Source: Ferruginibacter sp. (GTDB lineage Bacteria; Bacteroidota; Bacteroidia; Chitinophagales; Chitinophagaceae). Taken from it: 64,000 nt of DNA. Position 1 is the first letter of the stretch; each line of letters opens with the position of its first letter. The stretch lies in NCBI GenBank assembly GCA_025362235.1, contig JANYGZ010000055.1, forward strand, positions 1 to 64,000. Direction: 5' to 3'. Positions 17,001 to 26,500 of this stretch are shown piece by piece. The notes beneath the pieces are model-generated. The model ran no database searches and was not told the origin of the DNA. It saw only the letters and a list, made by a program, of their open reading frames with translations. A program made the position numbers and the translations under genes.

Positions 17001-19800
17001 AAGTGCGAATAATGGCATCAATACTTACGAATGTCTCGTATGGTAAACAAATTAATGTAAAGGCGGCATATAAGATATTCCTGTAAACTGCCTGTATAGA
17101 ATTTTGAATGTGGTGCTGATACAAAACATCATCGGGTTTTCTTAATATATCCCAGGCAGAAATAATAAGTGATGGAAGTAACACTATTGCAGAAACGCAC
17201 AATGTCCAAAACCAGGGAGAATGTAAAACAGTCCAGCCAAGCAGTAACAATAATAATAGTGATACAGGTATAAGGCTTCGCCGAAGGTTATCAAATATTT
17301 TCCAGCGGGATAAAGAAGATAATGGGTTTTTATGTATTCCTTTTATGCCGGGAACATAAGGAAGAACCCAGCTTGCAATTTGCCAGTCGCCCCTTATCCA
17401 GCGGTGCCGCCTGTTCATATCGACACTGTAGCGTGAAGGGTATTCTTCGTACAACTGAACATCACTTGCAAAGGCGCATCGTATATAAGCACCTTCAAGC
17501 AGGTCATGGCTTAATATCCTGTTTTCGGGAAAACGGCTTTCCAGCACTTTTGTAAATACATCCACTTCATAAATGCCTTTTCCAATATAAGAACCTTCTG
17601 AAAATATATCCTGGTAAACGTCAGAAGTTACACGGGTATAAGGATCTATACCAGAATCATTTTCATGCATACGGGTATACCATGACCGTATTGCGCCGTG
17701 CAGGCTGATGGCAATACGTGGCTGTATAATTCCATAACCATCTATAACTCTTTTCTTTTTATCACTGTATAATGGACTGTTAAGCGGATGAGCCATCATA
17801 CCTACCAATTTCCATGCGGCATCCCGTGGCAATTGTGTATCGGCATCAAGTGTAATTATATATTTTATTGCCTGGTAAATAGGCTTTACACCAATTATTG
17901 CACAAAACCTGTCATCACCACTTCCCCGCAACAAATAATTTAATTCTGTTAATTTACCTCTCTTACGCTCCCAACCCATCCATATTTTATCTTTTGAATT
18001 CCATTTGCGTGGGCGATGAAAAAGAAAAAAAGTATCATCATGTACTCTTTTATATTTTCTATTAAGTTCTATTATTTCAGTTTTGGCAATGCTTAGCAAT
18101 TCCTCATCTTCGGGCAATGTTTCAATTTCTGCATCTTTAAAATCTGTCAATAAACCAAAAACTAAATTATCATCCCGGTTGGCAAGAAAGCGTACTTCCA
18201 GTTCCTTTACCAATTCCCTTACCTGGTCTGCATTAGAAAGTATGGAAGGTACAACCACCAGGGTGCGGCAATCGTTTGGTATGCCGTAATAAAAATTCAT
18301 TCTTGGTAATTGCTGTGGCCTTACCAATAAAGTAGCCAGCCAGTTTGAAATAGCCAGCGATAAATGCGAGGCACACAACAAAAAAAGCAGGGAGAAATAA
18401 AATAAATGCAACCCCTTTATATCATCACTATAAACTTTAAAAAAAAGTCCACCTGCAATCAGCAGGGTTAACAATAAGGAACCGGTTATATACAGTCCAC
18501 GCTTATTTTCAGGCAACTTTTCTTTAATAAATTCTACGCCTGTTAATTTGATTTTCGCAAACTTTTCTGTGTGCCTTATTCCCTTGCCGATAAGGTAATA
18601 GCCTACATGTGTTTTGCGTGCTGCTTCATTTTCATCAGCACTTTTTTTGGCGAGTATTATGGCAATATGGGCAACTTCATTTTCCGGAAGCGCACTTTTT
18701 TTTGCTATTTTTTCCACCGCATGGCGATAGCTGTCTCTTGTAAAAAAATCCATATGCAGATAAATACCATTAATATCTTTACGCAATGTTTGTTCTACCA
18801 CGCTCATGGTTTCTACAAAATCACGCCAGTCCATTTTGGCAAGAAAGCGCAGGCTGTTGATGCTGTTGCTCATAGAAACCTGGTCGGCAGCCTGCCGCTG
18901 ATTTTCATCCTGCACCATAGCACTTATGGTGGTGCTTTTTTCTGCAAGGTGCTGATCGAGCCAGGTAAGGGCCAAAGAAAGTTCGGGTCCTTTCCATTGT
19001 AGTTTTTGTGTAAACGGTGCCACAAATGCACTTACCATGGGCGGGTTAGAGCGTGCCATATCGGCAATAATCAATACCAGGTTTTTGGGATTTGTTTCTG
19101 CATTGGCAATCATTTTATCGGCCCAGTTATTGGCCAGGTTTTCATCTATCCTGTCAATAGCAATCCTTGCAGCTACACGCCGTAAATTTTCCAGTAATGC
19201 CAGCCGCAACATAATGGGCACGGCCCACAGTTCGCCAATAGTGAGGTAATTTATTTTTTGATACGCTGCAATAAAACTGCTCAGGCTGGCTATATCTACA
19301 TGACCGTCGCTGTGCGAAATTATTTCCAGTGCAATATCATATACACGGGGCAACCCTGCAGATGCGGTGTTGATGAGCCTTGGTAATCCTTTACTGTATC
19401 TTTTTGGTAAATAACGTTTGCCGGTTAGTATCTGCTCTTCAATAAGGTAATAATTATCAAGCAACCATTCGCCTGCCGGGCTTATACGGGTTTTTTCTTT
19501 TACTGAATCCTGCAAAAGATTGATAACCCTTGTTAAAACCTCTTCATTTTCTGATAGTCTTTTTATTAACTGTTCCGGTGCCTGATTATAATCGAGCTGG
19601 TGCAATAATGCAAGGCTTTCTGCATGTTGCTCCATTTGGTGTTTTGTAAAAAGCTCTGACCGCAGGGGAGGTGTTTCGTCTGTATCTTTTCTTGTAATGC
19701 TGTTTTTTTGAAAATACGCACGTAAATGACTCAGTAAATCTTCAATAGTAGTTGTTGTGGCATTTATCATACTGCCTGGTTTTTTTAAAAGCTCCTTCAT
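11068..19800 (-). CDS. Cyclic beta-1,2-glucan synthase-like giant glycosyltransferase (GT84-GH94, NdvB/Cgs type)
   Basis: A 2910-residue inner-membrane enzyme with the full Cgs/NdvB plan; known members are about 2800-2900 residues. After a soluble N-terminal region come two membrane segments (about 440-495), the GT84 glycosyltransferase with ITLDADTQLPRDAAW near residue 650, and further membrane segments (about 840-885 and 955-1010). A glycoamylase-like domain follows (DGGFYDLLASEARLASF, about 1370, to VHHQGMSLLSLAHLLL, about 1557), then two supersandwich domains (near 1630 and 2105). The GH94 phosphorylase barrel has its Asp in GSGDWNDGMNLVG (about 2583) and PGVRENGGQYTHAA (about 2735). Family members polymerise UDP-glucose, trim and cyclise the chain, giving periplasmic glucans linked to osmotic adaptation. 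Product not proven here. Confidence 0.93.
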   Translation of the reverse strand: MKELLKKPGSMINATTTTIEDLLSHLRAYFQKNSITRKDTDETPPLRSELFTKHQMEQHAESLALLHQLDYNQAPEQLIKRLSENEEVLTRVINLLQDSVKEKTRISPAGEWLLDNYYLIEEQILTGKRYLPKRYSKGLPRLINTASAGLPRVYDIALEIISHSDGHVDIASLSSFIAAYQKINYLTIGELWAVPIMLRLALLENLRRVAARIAIDRIDENLANNWADKMIANAETNPKNLVLIIADMARSNPPMVSAFVAPFTQKLQWKGPELSLALTWLDQHLAEKSTTISAMVQDENQRQAADQVSMSNSINSLRFLAKMDWRDFVETMSVVEQTLRKDINGIYLHMDFFTRDSYRHAVEKIAKKSALPENEVAHIAIILAKKSADENEAARKTHVGYYLIGKGIRHTEKFAKIKLTGVEFIKEKLPENKRGLYITGSLLLTLLIAGGLFFKVYSDDIKGLHLFYFSLLFLLCASHLSLAISNWLATLLVRPQQLPRMNFYYGIPNDCRTLVVVPSILSNADQVRELVKELEVRFLANRDDNLVFGLLTDFKDAEIETLPEDEELLSIAKTEIIELNRKYKRVHDDTFFLFHRPRKWNSKDKIWMGWERKRGKLTELNYLLRGSGDDRFCAIIGVKPIYQAIKYIITLDADTQLPRDAAWKLVGMMAHPLNSPLYSDKKKRVIDGYGIIQPRIAISLHGAIRSWYTRMHENDSGIDPYTRVTSDVYQDIFSEGSYIGKGIYEVDVFTKVLESRFPENRILSHDLLEGAYIRCAFASDVQLYEEYPSRYSVDMNRRHRWIRGDWQIASWVLPYVPGIKGIHKNPLSSLSRWKIFDNLRRSLIPVSLLLLLLLGWTVLHSPWFWTLCVSAIVLLPSLIISAWDILRKPDDVLYQHHIQNSIQAVYRNILYAAFTLICLPYETFVSIDAIIRTLWRMIISRRKMLEWNPSGFDQGQYKSLFSVYVTMWFAPFISIAIFIYLTLFSPLTLLFALPFFIAWCLSPAIVWWLSRPLSSVKTKLNAKQEIFLRKLSLKTWAFFEDYVASDDNWLPPDNLQQHPFEVIAHRTSPTNIGLSLLANLSAVDFGYITLSQFMERTTNTLQSMKKLERYNGHFYNWYNTETLETLHPKYISAVDSGNLAGHLLTLKQGLLQMPQQKIIDQKIFNGLHDNILLLAEKLKETGTASFQKFQDDFEKDILTEPITAVDIKDKLDNLSMRFSTMLPLLNIQSGTETYYWTENLNKQIKNALNEVLIFYPWLSSPVPQKFKNELAFFSNFSLSELSLLKEKFQQSINEKYLPENTAEENNWLKNFQEDLYKISFFANQQINALTILANDCNGFADMEYDFLYDPARHLLTIGYNVEDHRRDGGFYDLLASEARLASFVAIAQGKIPQDNWFALGRRLTNVSGATTLISWSGSMFEYLMPNLVMPSYQNTLLDQTTAGVIKTQIDYGRQQAVPWGISESCYNMVDAGLNYQYRAFGVPGLGFKRGLGEDLVIAPYASVMALMIDPEAACENLERLSAEGNEGRYGFFESIDYTPSRLPRGKSKVLIQSFMVHHQGMSLLSLAHLLLEQPMQKRFEAEPQFQATLLLLQEQVPKATGFYASSADNMEMTTATSVSEMRVIKTSNTALPEVQLLSNGKYHVMVSNAGGGYSRWNEYAVTRWREDSTCDNWGTFCYLRDLSSGQYWSTAHHPTLKDAKTYEAVFSQGRAEFRRLDNNIETHTEIIVSPEDDIEIRRVQITNKTSSKKEIEITSYSEVVLAPPAADDAHTAFSNLFVQTEIFPKQQAIICTRRPRSNGEPQPWMFHMMRINAGKINQVSYETDREKFIGRGNTVVNPQAMTTAGNLSGSQGSVLDPIVAIRYTITLNEDETLVLDMITGISLVKETTQALIDKYQDMHFRDRAFELSWTHSQVTLRQINASESDSQIYGKLAGSVIYANPLLRANANIIKQNWRGQSALWSYSISGDLPVVLLIISDTENMALVKQLVQARVYWKLKGLAVDLIILNEDQSGYRQVLQEQIQSLVSASSGIHTSGLQGNIFVRHADQVSQEDRILLQTVARIIITDTHGSLEEQMNKKNISRTVVPLLVPSQSDMVIDMNKFPPRELVFFNGHGGFTPDGKEYIITSTSGQTTPAPWINVIANENFGTIVSESGSSYTWFENAHEFRLTPWNNDSVSDYGGEAFYIRDEKTGSYWSPMPFPAAGKSQYISRHGFGYSVFECIENGIATETTIYTAIDASIKFVVIKINNSSGKQRKLSVTGFVQWVLADLHAKSLMHIVTETTADNNTIFAKNAYSSEFSNRVVFFDTEDADSLSADRTEFIGRNGTLQHPEAMKYAGLSGKYGAAFDPCATLQSVFDLADGMKKEIVFRIGAGRDMDEAKKIVNDFKGVDAAFTALEKVYEFWQRTLTQVQIETPDKALNILSNGWLQYQVISCRLWGRSGFYQSGGAFGFRDQLQDVAAVLHADASLVRKQILLAASRQFKEGDVQHWWHPPLGRGVRTKCSDDFLWLPYLVLRYCNTIGDTAILDEEISFLEGRPLNANEESYYDLPVTSETKSTLYDHCKIAVQHGLRFGVHGLPLIGSGDWNDGMNLVGIEGKGESVWLGFFLYDILKDFTKIALLKDTSFANECAEKAEEVKRNINAHAWDGGWYLRAYFDDGSVLGSEKNEECKIDSITQSWSVISGAGDAGRVKAALDAVNKYLVRRDNKLIQLLNPPFNKSALDPGYIKGYVPGVRENGGQYTHAAIWAVMAFAKAGDAERTWELLQMINPINHGNSQANSKLYKTEPYVMAADVYAVAPHEGRGGWTWYTGSAGWMYQLIIESFLGLKREGNILSFQPCIPEAWKTFTIHYRYMETVYHLQVEMNYGAEKMLVFIDNVEQARAFITMTNDKKEHTALIKINRQNVYIQQ

Positions 19801-20136
19801 ATAAACACCTCGATTTTATTGCGCTGAAAAATGAAAAATCCCTAATTGAAAAATTGGACATAATTTTTTAAAAACAACAAGTTAATGTTTAACAATAGTT
19901 TTCCTGGTATGTTTCAAATATTTCGAATGACTCTAAAACTCTAAAACCAAATACCATGCCTTTACAGTTAGAAATTTTTATGTAGCAATAACAACAACAT
20001 TAAATTTAAAAATATTTCTCCCTTAATTGACTGGGAAAAAAACTCCACAATTTTCCCCATTTAAATAAGTAATAGCTTAAAAATGAAAAGGTTAGCAGGT
20101 AATAATTGATGGTATGTTTTTAGAACTTTTGCCTCT
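19801..20136. other. Divergent intergenic region, no gene seen
   Basis: An AT-rich spacer between the glucan synthase (minus) and the envelope protein gene (plus). It must hold both promoters, but I find no exact TAnnTTTG element and no ORF of note. Confidence 0.5.
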
Positions 20137-20493
20137 ATGAAAAAAATAATTTCCATTATTTTATTGGCACTGCTTGTTTTTTCGGGAGGTATTTATTACC
20201 TGACATGTAGAAAGCTTGACGATTTTAATCCTATGATAAAGAAAAAGGTACAGGCATTGGTGTATGATGGATCGGCCGGACTTTACCGGGTTGAATTTGA
20301 TTCCCTTCACGCTGATGTAATTAATTCAACCCTTGTTTTAAGCAATGTGAGGCTAATTGCGGATACAGTTTTGGCAGCAAAACTTGACAGTTTAGGAAAA
20401 AAACCCGTAGACATTTTTAATATTTCAATAGCATCTATCGCCATTGACGGCATTAACATCAACGATTTTTCGTCGGGTAAAAAGGTAGACTGA
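20137..20493 (+). CDS. 5' part of a frameshifted membrane-anchored envelope protein
   Basis: 118 residues starting MKKIISIILLALLVFSGGIY, an N-terminal membrane anchor (about residues 4-22). The rest (VEFDSLHADVINSTLVLSNV, IASIAIDGININDFSSGKK) has the alternating beta pattern of AsmA-like or other large periplasmic proteins. The frame ends at TGA (20491), but the -1 frame continues without a break as LKSININGPSLEIFHKK. One missing base (GAC-CTG read as GAC-TG) would fuse the two into a protein of about 555 residues. I do not recognise a specific family. Confidence 0.6.
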   Translation: MKKIISIILLALLVFSGGIYYLTCRKLDDFNPMIKKKVQALVYDGSAGLYRVEFDSLHADVINSTLVLSNVRLIADTVLAAKLDSLGKKPVDIFNISIASIAIDGININDFSSGKKVD

Positions 20494-21803
20494 AGAGTAT
20501 AAATATAAACGGGCCAAGCCTTGAAATTTTTCATAAAAAAAACAAGTCTATCAGTTTTGAAAAAGATACTGCCAGCATCCAAACATTGTATCAGCGCATT
20601 TCAACACATTTAAACCGCTTATCGGTAAAAAGGCTTAGCATCAATAATATGTATGTGCTCCATCATACATTTATAAACAGTAAAAAAGAAAAGCAATCGA
20701 TTTTTAATAAAGTAAATATGCAGTTTGATAAAATACTGGTAGACTCCTTAACGCAATATGACAGTACCAGGTTTTTATATGCAGAAAACGCAACAATTTC
20801 TGTTGGCAAATTAAGGTTCGCCACTGCCGACAGTTTATACTACTTTGGAGTAGATTCTGTTTTAATCAACGCTTTGCAAAAAAACCTTACAGCTTATTCT
20901 TTTACTATTATGCCAAGGGGTGATAAAAATACTTTTACAAAAAAATTGCCTTATGCAAAAGATCGGTACAATCTTACTTTTAAAGAAGTTTTTTTTAAGA
21001 AAACAGACTGGTGGAGCATCGTATCTAACGAAGGGTTTTCTGCAAAAGAAGCATTTGTAAAAAACGGAAAACTGGAAGTGTACAAAGACGGAAAACTGCC
21101 TCCCTCGCCGGAATCAAAAGCGGGAGAGTACCCGCAGCAATTGCTAATGAAAATCCCTTTTCCGATATCTATTGATAGGGTTTCAATCAGCAATCTTGAT
21201 GTTACTTATGAAGAAATAAATCCAAAATCGGATATGCTGGGCAAAATTATGTTTACCAATATAAATGGTACTGCAATAAATGTTACCAACGACAGCAATA
21301 AAATCGCCACTGATCCATTTATGAAAATTGAAGCCAATTGCAGGGTACTTAAAGATGGGCCGCTGCATGTAATATTTGGTTTTGATCTTTCAAAAGCAAC
21401 GCAGGGTGTGTTTACGGTTAATGCACAGTTTGGTGCAATGAACACCGACAGGCTTAATAAAGTTTTTGAACCGCTTGGTTTATTTAAAATAAAAGAAGGC
21501 AAAATAAACGGGCTAACACTTTTGATGAAGGCAAACAATCAAGCAAGTACCGGCACAGTAAAATTTTTGTACAGCGATATAAAAGTTGATATTTACAAAA
21601 AAGGGAATGAGGGTGGTGAGCAAAAAAAGCGTGGGCTGATTTCCTTTTTCGCCAATACTTTTATCCTAAAAAAATCTAACCCAGGCACCGATGGAATAAC
21701 AAGGGTTGAAAATGTTGCTTACACAAGGGATATACATAATTCATTCTTTAACGTAATCCTTAAAACAATGATGGCAGGGGTGTTAAAAACTTCGGGAAAG
21801 TAA
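20481..21803 (+). CDS. 3' part of the same frameshifted envelope protein
   Basis: This frame is open from 20481; the first possible start is a TTG at 20586, leaving 405 residues, but the upstream in-frame sequence is clearly protein-like (SININGPSLEIFHKK). The content is beta-rich with repeated 'kis-i-nm-v-h' strands (LSVKRLSINNMYVLHH, VSISNLDVTYEEI), compatible with AsmA-like lipid-transport or membrane-associated proteins. It ends with TMMAGVLKTSGK. Whether the break at 20490 is real (pseudogene) or a sequence error is undecided; intact coding character downstream favours a recent or artefactual shift. Confidence 0.6.
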   Translation, partial: KGRLKSININGPSLEIFHKKNKSISFEKDTASIQTLYQRISTHLNRLSVKRLSINNMYVLHHTFINSKKEKQSIFNKVNMQFDKILVDSLTQYDSTRFLYAENATISVGKLRFATADSLYYFGVDSVLINALQKNLTAYSFTIMPRGDKNTFTKKLPYAKDRYNLTFKEVFFKKTDWWSIVSNEGFSAKEAFVKNGKLEVYKDGKLPPSPESKAGEYPQQLLMKIPFPISIDRVSISNLDVTYEEINPKSDMLGKIMFTNINGTAINVTNDSNKIATDPFMKIEANCRVLKDGPLHVIFGFDLSKATQGVFTVNAQFGAMNTDRLNKVFEPLGLFKIKEGKINGLTLLMKANNQASTGTVKFLYSDIKVDIYKKGNEGGEQKKRGLISFFANTFILKKSNPGTDGITRVENVAYTRDIHNSFFNVILKTMMAGVLKTSGK

Positions 21804-21808
21804 AAAAG

Positions 21809-21993
21809 TATTGTTAAGTCATGATAAATATTTGCTTAAAGAATTTGGCAGTAACCTTATAAAAAGGCCTGAACAGAAATCTGTCAGGCTTATTGAATTG
21901 TATAATTTTTTTAGTTAATTTCTTTTCTTAATCGCTGCGTTCTGTTTCCAAATTTTGGCTACCCTATTTTATTTTCTTTGATGTAGCCCAATA
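21809..21993. repeat. Dispersed repeat, copy 2
   Basis: Shares the order of blocks with copy 1: GATAAATATTTGC, CTTATAAAAA, CCTGAACAGAAATCTG, GAATTGTA, ATCGCTGC, TTTCCAAATTTT and TCTTTGATGTAG. The minus-strand HTH-gene tail is more decayed here (LGYIKENKIG then a stop). The GCCTGA/TCAGGC hairpin inside serves the flanking convergent genes. Confidence 0.65.
21861..21889 (-). terminator. Hairpin terminator between convergent genes
   Basis: GCCTGA-a-CAGA-aa-TCTG-TCAGGC (21867-21889) forms a near-perfect stem. On the minus strand it is followed by CTTTTTATAAGG, and on the plus strand by only TTATTG, so it best ends minus-strand transcripts such as the DUF4142 gene. Confidence 0.6.
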
Positions 21994-22073
21994 CAAATCC
22001 TTAAGCACATGCTTAGAAAAGTTGCAATCCTTTAGGTTTTTTATGTAAGCAAATTATTCTTGCGAATACATTT

Positions 22074-22688
22074 TTACATTTTACTCTTTTCACAGTTCTT
22101 TTGGCAAGTAATGGAATGTTCTAAGTGTGTTCTTAAAGATGGTAACATCGATTTTGCCCATGTCCTTACCTCTTCGTCGTTTGCGTTGGATGCTGCCTTT
22201 TCAAATTTGTCAATGGCTTGTTTATGACCATCAACCATCATGTCACAATACTTTTTATCAAAGTCCATCCCTGTTTTATCATTTAAATCTTTTTTTGTAT
22301 CTATATTTTTTTCTGTTGGAGATGATGGTATTGTAATTTGTTTTTTAGCAGCTAATGCCTGCAGGTCGGATAAGGCTTTGCTATGTTCGGTTTGCATCAT
22401 CTTGCCCAGTTCTTTTACTTCGGGCATTGTTGCTTTTTGCTGGGCCAGGTTTCCTAAATCAATTTCTTCCAAATTTATCTCAGCAGCGCTGACTAAAAAG
22501 GCTGCGTCATCCTGTTTGGGTTTATCAAATTTTGCTTCGTTTTTATCTTCTGCCACTTCCTTGGTATCGGTATTTTTTCCATCACTGTTGCAGGATGCAA
22601 ACCCTATAGCGGCTAATAAAAGGAATGAACAATAAAAAAAAGCTACAGTGAAAAGGTGGAAACCTGTTTTGTGAATACTACGTTTCAT
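22074..22688 (-). CDS. DUF4142 lipoprotein
   Basis: 204 residues with a lipoprotein signal (hydrophobic stretch then IGFASCNSD, Cys at about residue 33). The rest is a DUF4142 helical domain: DAAFLVSAAEINLEEIDLGN, MPEVKELGKMMQTEHSKAL and TWAKSMLPSLRTHLEHS. The fold resembles ferritin-like four-helix bundles; members are common in Bacteroidota stress regions and have no proven function. Expected to be anchored in an outer or inner membrane leaflet facing the periplasm. Confidence 0.9.
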   Translation of the reverse strand: MKRSIHKTGFHLFTVAFFYCSFLLLAAIGFASCNSDGKNTDTKEVAEDKNEAKFDKPKQDDAAFLVSAAEINLEEIDLGNLAQQKATMPEVKELGKMMQTEHSKALSDLQALAAKKQITIPSSPTEKNIDTKKDLNDKTGMDFDKKYCDMMVDGHKQAIDKFEKAASNANDEEVRTWAKSMLPSLRTHLEHSITCQKNCEKSKM

Positions 22689-23540
22689 AATAATTATTTT
22701 TTTGGTGATTAATATTTCTGTAATGGTAAATTCTGTGCCAAAAAATTGTATGCTTTTAAAATAGTTATTTTTGAGAGAGACCGTTGAATTTTTTCCTCAC
22801 TTTCTGCTTTTTATTTCTTAAATATTGTTGCAAATACACGTGGGGATTATTGTATTTTAATAAAAAAAGATGAAGCAATATTGTCATTAACTACAAAGGA
22901 ACCCTTATCTGCATTTTTCCCAAAGCACCGGGAAATAAAGAAAAAAAACCTATTTTTCATTTAGCTGGCAAACAAATGGAAATTTATTTAAAAGAAGATA
23001 GCCAAGGAAGAAACTAATGGTTTGATGTCGGCAAAGAAACAGAAATATACATTAACAAGGAAATTGGGGTTCCTTTTTAGAACATGAAATCCTGTCTTAA
23101 TTTATAATATGAAAAAAGACGCTTTTTTGATGTACTGATTTTAAAGTAACGCTACTAATAACATAATATATTAAACTATAAGCATGAAGAATATAACCTC
23201 CGGTATTTAGGTCATTTGTGAGATAGGTCTGTACCTAACACCCATCTATTTTTTAGGTAATAATCATAGAAAAGTGCACATTTTGATTTAGCAATAATCT
23301 AAAAAATATTTAAATTATAGACTTTATTAGTTTTAAACTTTATTTTTACTTTTACAAGTATAAAACCCGTTTGAATCCATGGAAGAGGCTTTTATTAATA
23401 CTGAAGCCCTGAACTTAGCTTAAGTTACAATTTATCAAGCATAAAGGGTATTTTAAAAATTAGGCAGCGTTTACATTTCCTGCCTCTGTAAGATGATAGG
23501 CTATAAATAATTAACCATTACCAACATCACCAGATTTTAA
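22689..23540. other. Long intergenic region with a probable decayed ORF
   Basis: An 850-bp gap upstream of the sensor kinase. At 22976-23080 (plus) one frame reads MEIYLKEDSQGRN, a stop, then WFDVGKETEIYINKEIGVPF, which looks like a short gene broken by one nonsense change. The rest is AT-rich with no clear motif. Confidence 0.35.
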
Positions 23541-26500
23541 ATGAATGAACTCTCAAAAAAAACCTACACTTTTTTATTTTCAGTGCTTATAGCAGTGTTG
23601 ATTATTGCAGCGTTTATATCGTACAATAAAGTTAAACAATTTGATGAATCTGTGAAGTGGGTTATGAAGTCCGAGGAGGTTAAAAATAACATTTCAGAAG
23701 TATTGTCAACCCTAAAAGATGCGGAGACTGGCCAACGTGGATATCTGCTTTCAAATGACAGCCTTTTTCTTCAACCATATATAGGGGCAGAAGAAAAAAT
23801 CAATCATTTATTATCCGGGCTTAATACAATGGTGGCGGATGATTCTATCCAACACACTAATTTCTTAACCTTTAAAAAGATTGTTGCTGAAAGACTTTTT
23901 CTTTTAGAAAAAAATATCAGTATTTTATCTACTCAGCAAACAAATGCAGTAAAAGATTCCCTACTGTTAAAAGGAACAAATAAAATGGATGAAGCAAGGA
24001 AACTTGTTGCCTTCATGTTACGTGAAGAAGGTAAAACATTACAGCTGCGCCTGCAAACAAAAAATCAGTCAGCTGCCATAACTCCACTTTATTTGCTAGG
24101 ATTTTCCCTGTTATCTATACTTGCTTTAGCATTGCTGTTTTCACGTTTGCGTAAAGAAACACACCTGCGGCTTATAACCCAGCAAATAAATACCATTAAC
24201 GAAAACGCCAGTAAAAGAATACAAATCAGCGAAAATAATCTCCGTAATACCATACTTAAGGCCCCCGTAGCGATGTGTATATTTAAGGAGCCCAATCATA
24301 TTTTACAACTTGCCAATGAGCGCATGTGCGAATTTTTTGGACAACCATTAGAAACGCTGATAAACAAGCCCATAGTAGAAATAATGCCCGAAGCAAGAAG
24401 CCTCGGCTTAGAAAAACTATTGGATGGCGTTTACAAAACTGGCGAAACTTATTCGGCAAAGGAAATAAATATAACGTTTTTAAGAAATGGGAAAAATCAA
24501 AACTTCTATGTAAACCTTGCTTATGAGGCTTACCGTGAGTCAGATGGTATAATTACCGGTATAATTGTAGTGTTAACTGATGTAACTGAACAGGTAGTTG
24601 CCCGTAAACGTATTGAGGACAGCGAGCAAAGGATTCGCCTGGCAGTGGAATCGGGACGGTTGGGTACTTTTGAAATAGACATTGTAAGTAACGAAATAGT
24701 TTTTTCTGAGCGGCTTGCTGAAATATTTGGGGTAGCGTATTCAAAGGAAACGAGCCACCTGGATTTGAAGGAAGCACTGCATCCGGATGATGTAGCCGCA
24801 AGAGACGAGGCACATGACATATCCTTGCAATCAGGTATTTTATTTTACGAAGCAAGGGTAGTATGGAAAGATGGTTCTGTACATTGGATAAGAATAAACG
24901 GACGGGTAATAAATGATAACAATATTGCTACTAAGCTGTATGGAACAGTACTGGATATTACCGAAGAGAAAGAAGCGGCAAATAAACTTGCTGCCATAAG
25001 GGAGCAATTAGAACTTACTTTAAGAATGGTACCAGCCGCCATTCAGCTTCGTAATAGTAAAGGCGAGCTTTTATTTGTGAATGATGAAGCAGCGAGAATA
25101 ACAGGGTTTAGTTCTGCAGAAGAAATGATGAAAGAAAAAGACCCTGATTATGTGTATAAAAAAGTTATTAGCACAGTAGAAATATATGATGAAGAAGGTA
25201 ACTCTTTTGACGTTAAAAGCGCCCCCACTGCTATTACTTTTTCTACTGGCCAACCAGCTGAAGCAACTTTTAGAACAGTAAATAAACATACAGGGGAATC
25301 AAATTGGATAATGTCAAAATCATCAGCATTGCTGGACGACAATGGAAAAGTATCCATGGTAATTTCTACTAACACTGACATTACACAGCAAAAAAAAGGA
25401 GAACAGGAATTAAAACGGTTCAAACACATGGCAGATAATGCTAACGAACCATTTATTTTAATGAGGCAGGACGCAACCTTTGCCTACATCAACGATGTGG
25501 CGCTGGAACGCTGGGGATACACAAGGGAAGAAGTAAAACATCTGCGGGTACCGGATGTTGACCCTATTTACAATGACGAAGTTTTTAGTAAGGCGTTTGC
25601 TATGGCACAGCAGGAGAAAATACCCCAGTTTGAAACCCTTCATAAGAAAAAAGATGGCACTATATACCCGGTTGAAGTGAATATGAGTGGTTTATTATTG
25701 GAGGGTAAGCCTCACCTGTTTGCAATAACAATAGATATTACAGAAAGAAAAAAAACGGAAGAAGCCCAGAAAGAAAGCCAGAAAAAAATACGCAGCTTTA
25801 TTGTACAGGCACCTGTTGCCATGTGCCTGTACCGGGGCCCAGACCATATAATTGAAATTGTAAATAAAGAGCTGCTGGCTATTTGGGATAAACCTTACGA
25901 AGCAGTTATTGGTAAGCCCGTATTTGAGGTTTTACCGGAAGCAAAAAACCAGGGCTTAGACAAATTATTACAAAAAGTTTTTACAACGGGTGAAAAATTT
26001 ACAGCCTTTGGCATACCCATCATACTTACAAAGGATGGCAAACCCCAAAAAATTTATGTCAATCTTGTGTACGAGGCATACAGGGAAACAGATGAAAGTA
26101 TTTCGGGTGTTGTGGAAGTGGTGGCTAATGTAACAGAACAGGTGGAGGCAGGGGAAAAAATAAAGGCGAGTGAACAACGTTTTGCCGCTGCAGTGGCAGC
26201 TGTACAAGGCATTTTATGGACAAATAATGCAAAGGGGGAAATTGAAGGGGAACAACCGGCATGGGCTGCGCTTACGGGGCAAAGCTATGATGAATATCAA
26301 GGCTACGGCTGGGCAAAACCAGTTCATCCGGATGATGCACAACCAACAATTGAGGCATGGAACGTTGCAGTAAAAGAACGAAAAATATTTGATTTTGAAC
26401 ATAGGTTAAAAATGAGCAATGGCCAATGGGGGCATTTTTCTATAAGAGCAATCCCATTATTAAATACAGATGGCTCAATACGGGAATGGGTATGGGTACA

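Noticed and set aside
20478-20492. Programmed -1 frameshift site in the envelope protein gene
   Set aside because: The TAAAAAGG sequence is not a canonical slippery heptamer and the shift point lies right at the stop; a lost base is simpler.
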